NCBI RefSeq assembly: GCF_001411555.2
Contig: NC_049914.1
Coordinates: forward strand, 15,082,798 to 15,146,797
Length of the DNA stretch: 64,000 bases
Source of the DNA: Juglans regia
Lineage: Eukaryota > Streptophyta > Magnoliopsida > Fagales > Juglandaceae
Reading direction: 5' to 3'
In this document: positions 60,246 to 64,000 of the stretch, one piece after another
Layout of the letters: each line of letters opens with the position of its first letter
Position numbering within the stretch: position 1 is the first letter of the stretch
The notes under the pieces: generated by a model
What the model was told of the DNA's origin: nothing
What the model saw: the letters and a program-made list of their open reading frames with translations, nothing else
Databases searched by the model: none
Position numbers and translations under genes: made by a program

Positions 60246-61004
60246 CTTCTAAGGAGTTTCTAGAAGAGAAAGATGCATGACACTGTGTAGGATAAGTGCT
60301 AGGTGGTTGTGTAGGTTGTTGGTTTTCAGATTTCTAGCTAAAATTAGGGTGATTATGTCACCTAGGGTTGTAGGTATCAGAGAAAGGTGCAAAATGCTTC
60401 TTGTACATACCTAAGGCATTATATTGTTCCTCATACATTCCCCTTATTTTAGCAAATATGGGGGCACTCTTGAGCTAGGTGATCTATCCCACCACACACA
60501 AAACACGATCCAAAGGACACTACATGAGTAGTCATGTGTGTTGACTATAAATCCGTAATTTTTAACACCTCTAACTTTCTAGTAAGCATCTCAACTTTAG
60601 CTTTTAGGTTATCTTTTTCCCTAAGATGGTAAATTCCACCACCATTTGGATTTCCAGCTGGCTGTGACATATTGGTACTCTTAGTAGCACTAAGTCCGGT
60701 CCAAGTATGAGCTTTTTCAACAAGCTCATTGAGGTATTCTATGGCTTCATCTAGATTTTTCTGTAAAAACTCACCATTACACATCATCTCTATGAATTGA
60801 CACTCTCTAGGTTTAAGTCCCTCATAGAAATAGCCAGTTCTATACGCATGGTGATGACACATACTCAACAACTCCTTAAACCTGTCCTAAGCCTGATACA
60901 AAGTCTCACTATCCTTTTGTGCAACGGTGTAGATTTGCCTCTTAAAAGCATTGGTCTTAGTTGGGAAAAGTATATATTAAAGAAGACATGTGTCATCTCA
61001 TCCA

Positions 61005-62320
61005 TGATCCTATTGATCTATAGGGAGTTGGAAGAAACACAACAAGATTCAAACTTAAAAGAAAAGATCAAATTACAAAATGACAAGAATTTGAAAATTC
61101 TACTTAAAGCACGTAATTAAAATGAGATTAGGGCAAGGATAAGAAGGCAAGTAAAGCTTCCGACTTCCATCAACTGGATCCAATACTTTGACTTTTTCAA
61201 TTCAAACTATATACACAATTAAGAACTGTAGCACCAAATTCCTAGTTCGAAGATATGACATTTACTTTCTCAAATTTACTTTTAGAATCTATTCTCCCTT
61301 GCAAACCACATTTTTCATATATAAAAATAAATATCAAATCTAAAGAAGTCACTATGTTCTCAAACAATAATATAGTAAAAGATCATGTCAATGGCATGAA
61401 AAGCCTGTTTAAGTCACAATTATATATTCATAATCTTATAGCTCAACAAAATCAAACCATATCAAGATTTAATATAATTGTCTCAAACTTATAATATTCA
61501 AAACAAATAGAGAATTGAATCCTAGAATCTTAAACAATAAAACTTAATCTATGAATTGAAATAAAGTCAAAGTACTTTCATCGTTCAATTTTCGCCCTAA
61601 GCTTTACACAAGATTTAGTTCTCCATGGAAGAACTAAAAATAAAATAAAAATAGTATTTTTCTCCTCTCTTCAGAACTGAGTCGTCTCTCCTCCAAAAAA
61701 ATCTCCCAATTTCGTGCTAACAATATGCTTATATAGGGTAGGAAAAAATCCTAATATCTTCATCATTCCTGCATTAAAATTCGCCTAACTCTTAGGACTC
61801 AGCTTGACAGCCACGTATACATTTTAGAAGTTCAAATTTAGAAATTTGGTTAGAGACAAATTTGTATCCCTTTAAGATAGCTTTGCAACGCATCAAGAAT
61901 CGCATCAATTAAATATATGAGTGGAAAGTTATGGTCAAAACACTAAAGTATATCCAGGCTGTCTCCTAGCGCATTTTGGACTCTGACTTCTTGCAGTTTC
62001 CTTTTGTGATTTGTTTCTTTTCACTTGATCCGAATTACTCTCAAACCCCATCATTATCCTTATTTAAAGAGTCATACACTCGTTGAAAGTTCTTAGATTG
62101 TTCCAACGTCTTGCCTATTTGAAAGTACTTTGAATTTGACTGGACTTTGACTTGCTTTTTTATAGATCCTGAAATTAAACATAAAAATATGTTTAGGAGT
62201 ATCCCAAAGTAAATAGAAACTCAACTTAAGAATACACATTAATTCTTATGATTTCTATTCACATTTTAACATTTTAGTCCAATAATAGGGTATTTAAAGT
62301 GCACTTTCATACACTCATCA
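61005..62320 (-). repeat. 5' LTR (right copy) of the gag-only element
   Basis: Starts on the minus strand TGATGAGTGTATGAAAGTGC at 62320. Its inner end is truncated and abuts gag at about 61005. Confidence 0.78.
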
Positions 62321-64000
62321 GTTGGTAAGTATGGAATCAATCTTGGTTTCACTAATGCTAACTAGTACTTCAAAACACCTGTAATAAAGTTATGATGAGC
62401 CTCCCCGGTATACTCGTCCTCTATCATGGAGCCCTTTAAATTCATGATTCTATGGAGTCTAGGACACCTATCACAACTTTGACCATTTCGGGTGAGGAAT
62501 GGTAGTGGAAATTACTAGAGTGAGATTTTGAGAAATCTCAACAAGTAAACAGTCAACATACAATAGATATCACATGCATATATAAGTAAACCACGATAAA
62601 TGCATGGACATGAACTTTGATGTAAAAATTTTGACATATGCAACATAGACATTTCATAGAAACATCTTTTCATCTTTTAGACTTCTTAACGCATGTTCCT
62701 ATCGTTTGAGCTTGGGTTCTTGTTTTTGTCCTAACATATCATGCCGTTCTTATCATTTAATAACATTTTCATATTGTGATCATATCACATCGTAACATAT
62801 CATGGCATAACGTAAACATATCATATCATGGCACATCATAACATAGAGCTCAAATGCCTTGTTCATTTCATGATTCCCATGAATGGATACCTCACGGCTC
62901 CCTTAAGTACTATGTGTTCCTCGCTAGTTACCGCATCAACCAATGATCCACTTGGTAGAGGTGACTACGTCTTAACATAACATATTCTTTTATGAGTTCA
63001 CTTACTTCGCCTTCACTGTATGACACCCATAAGCTTTAGGTGCAATCTCGCTCCGGTATCCTTTCCATAAGGAACCATTTGAGGCTTGTTGATTGTACTT
63101 CATCGATCCAGGGGTCTCCACTCGATTTTAAGCACTCCAAAGTAGACAGAGAGTTCCACTAGGCCATTTCCCGTCCTAGCATCGGGGTCATGATAAAACG
63201 TACATTGACTCTTTTTGTTTTTTGAAAACGTTGACTTTCATGCGTGAGACATGAACACATGATGTTACACTTTACCATACTCATGCAACATGTAAAACCC
63301 GAAACATATATGATCCAATCCTCAATGTACATCTCACAATATGACTTGAAAACATTAGAACATGCATTCATATGATGAATACATGTGGACATAGTTGAAT
63401 CACACTTATCCAAACCCAAAACAGATTCGGATTCCCTTGATATGGCCTTGGCTGAAACATACAAGTCCTCCAAACATGGATTTACAACATCACAACACAT
63501 CTTCATGCAAAACCGAAACCCTAACGTGGCATATTCGAAATACACTTCAACAGAACTATCATGAAAACATAGCATCTCATTCCTTTCATCAAAACCGAAT
63601 ATACATACCATAATGTAGCAAGATTCAAACAATGATAAACAAACAAGAGTTCACAAAATATATACAAATGCTATCCAAAGTAAGTTGAAAGTTTACTTAC
63701 AAAAATCTGAAGTATAAAATAGTAAAAATCTAAAAAGTACATGCAAGACATATTAGAAAACAACTAGAGAAACTCTAGCCTTCAAAATAAGAGTGGATGT
63801 GTGTGTATCTAGGTTTTTCAAAAAAACTTCCCCACGAAAAACCCTAGAATCCGAAACCCTCAAGGACAAAAACTCTAGCCTTTCTTCCAAAGGGTGACCA
63901 TGGCCTTAAATCCCTCTACACTTTGTGTTCAAGAGCTTGAAACAAAAGGATATTTTCAGGTTCTTCCTTCTCTTGAAGAAAACTCTAGTTTCTAAAGTGA
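62321..64000. other. Continuation of the surrounding LTR-type repeat, no gene supported
   Basis: The CATATCATATCATGGCA-type repeats (62740-62840) and promoter-flank-like text resemble the style of the other long LTRs here. An open minus frame (63159-63632, 157 codons, many Cys and Met) has no motif I recognise and probably is chance. The window ends inside this stretch. Confidence 0.45.

Larger units (their letters stand above)
59063..61000 (-). pseudogene. gag of the gag-only element, split by a MITE
   Basis: Gag is the capsid precursor. Frames: about 60870-61000 (FKRQIYTVAQKDSETLYQA) and 60545-60871 (YFYEGLKPRECQFIEMMCNG, LDEAIEYLNELVEKAHTW), typical of the capsid region in Athila/Tat-like gag. 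A zinc knuckle CFVCGGIDHLAQEC is read on the minus strand at about 60480-60525. After the MITE the frames 59369-59534 (AFIEAQGKTNQKFESLITHV, coiled-coil-like) and 59063-59341 (an acidic, Ser/Glu-rich tail) follow. Stops and the MITE disable it. Confidence 0.8.
57379..62320 (-). mobile_element. Gag-only gypsy-type element with 1.3-kb LTRs
   Basis: Direct repeats of about 1.3 kb (left to 58741, right from about 61005 to 62320) flank 2.3 kb that encode gag on the minus strand and nothing else. The LTR starts on the minus strand TGATGAGTGTA, followed by AAAGTGCACTTTAAATACCC. A candidate duplication GTTGG lies at 57374-57378 and 62321-62325, but the left LTR edge there lacks the expected terminal dinucleotide. 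A deletion joined the right LTR directly to mid-gag, removing the primer-binding site and the gag N-terminus. Confidence 0.72.

Noticed and set aside
57379..62372. AACTAGTAC at about 57390 and 62364 as a 9-bp duplication (MULE-like)
   Set aside because: It does not coincide with the LTR edge at 62320, and no MULE ends are present. Probably coincidence.
63159..63632. 157-codon cysteine- and methionine-rich minus frame
   Set aside because: No recognisable domain or signal. It lies in repeat-like AT-rich DNA. Left as a chance frame.

Overview
The window is a piece of a repeat-rich plant nuclear genome. Spliced plant-type introns, DUF4283/CCHC non-LTR retrotransposons, Ty3/gypsy LTR elements with initiator-tRNA-Met primer-binding sites, a CACTA transposon and hAT-like MITEs all point to a dicot, probably a woody one. 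Assignment to Fagales is only an impression from the MITE and LTR style. I could support one ordinary host gene. Almost everything else is nested mobile DNA.

Host gene: a four-exon gene on the + strand (coding 14297-23375, 156 codons by my splicing) encodes a secreted ML (MD-2-related lipid recognition) protein. Its second intron is about 6.9 kb because a complete 5.7-kb LINE (15189-20916, antisense, 15-bp target duplication) sits in it.

Left part (1-13.4 kb): an antisense LINE was split near codon 10 of its ORF2 by an LTR retrotransposon (2172-11779, target duplication CCTCG). That element has a truncated 5' LTR, a remnant of internal DNA and a very long 3' LTR (about 5.6 kb after removing nested insertions). 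The long LTR carries a solo LTR (3761-6369, TSD CCTCT), a 90-bp minisatellite with a hairpin/G-box unit (about 7655-8445) and a hAT-like MITE (9849-10401, 8-bp TSD).

Middle (25.0-32.7 kb): an internally deleted Ty3/gypsy element (TSD GATTA) whose 5' LTR was hit by a solo LTR, which itself contains a further 1.7-kb insertion. At 33.7-45.4 kb two nearly identical LINE copies face each other as an inverted repeat with arms of about 4.7 kb. The right copy is full-length with its own target duplication and lies inside a CACTA element (38682-47080, TSD AGT). The left copy is cut at both ends.

Right part: 47649-55669 is a tandem LTR-internal-LTR-internal-LTR array of a non-coding retrotransposon with 3-kb LTRs and 1-kb internal segments. 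From 55.7 kb to the end are fragments of further gypsy elements, including a gag-only element with 1.3-kb LTRs (about 57379-62320), split by another MITE (59535-60245) and apparently nested in a further LTR running off the window.

The genes do not form a pathway. The story of the window is the layered order of insertions, which can be read from intact target-site duplications. I found no new cellular system. The most notable items are the inverted LINE pair, the tandem LTR array, the giant LTR with its hairpin minisatellite, and the shared ATGA overlap joining ORF1 and ORF2 in the LINEs.
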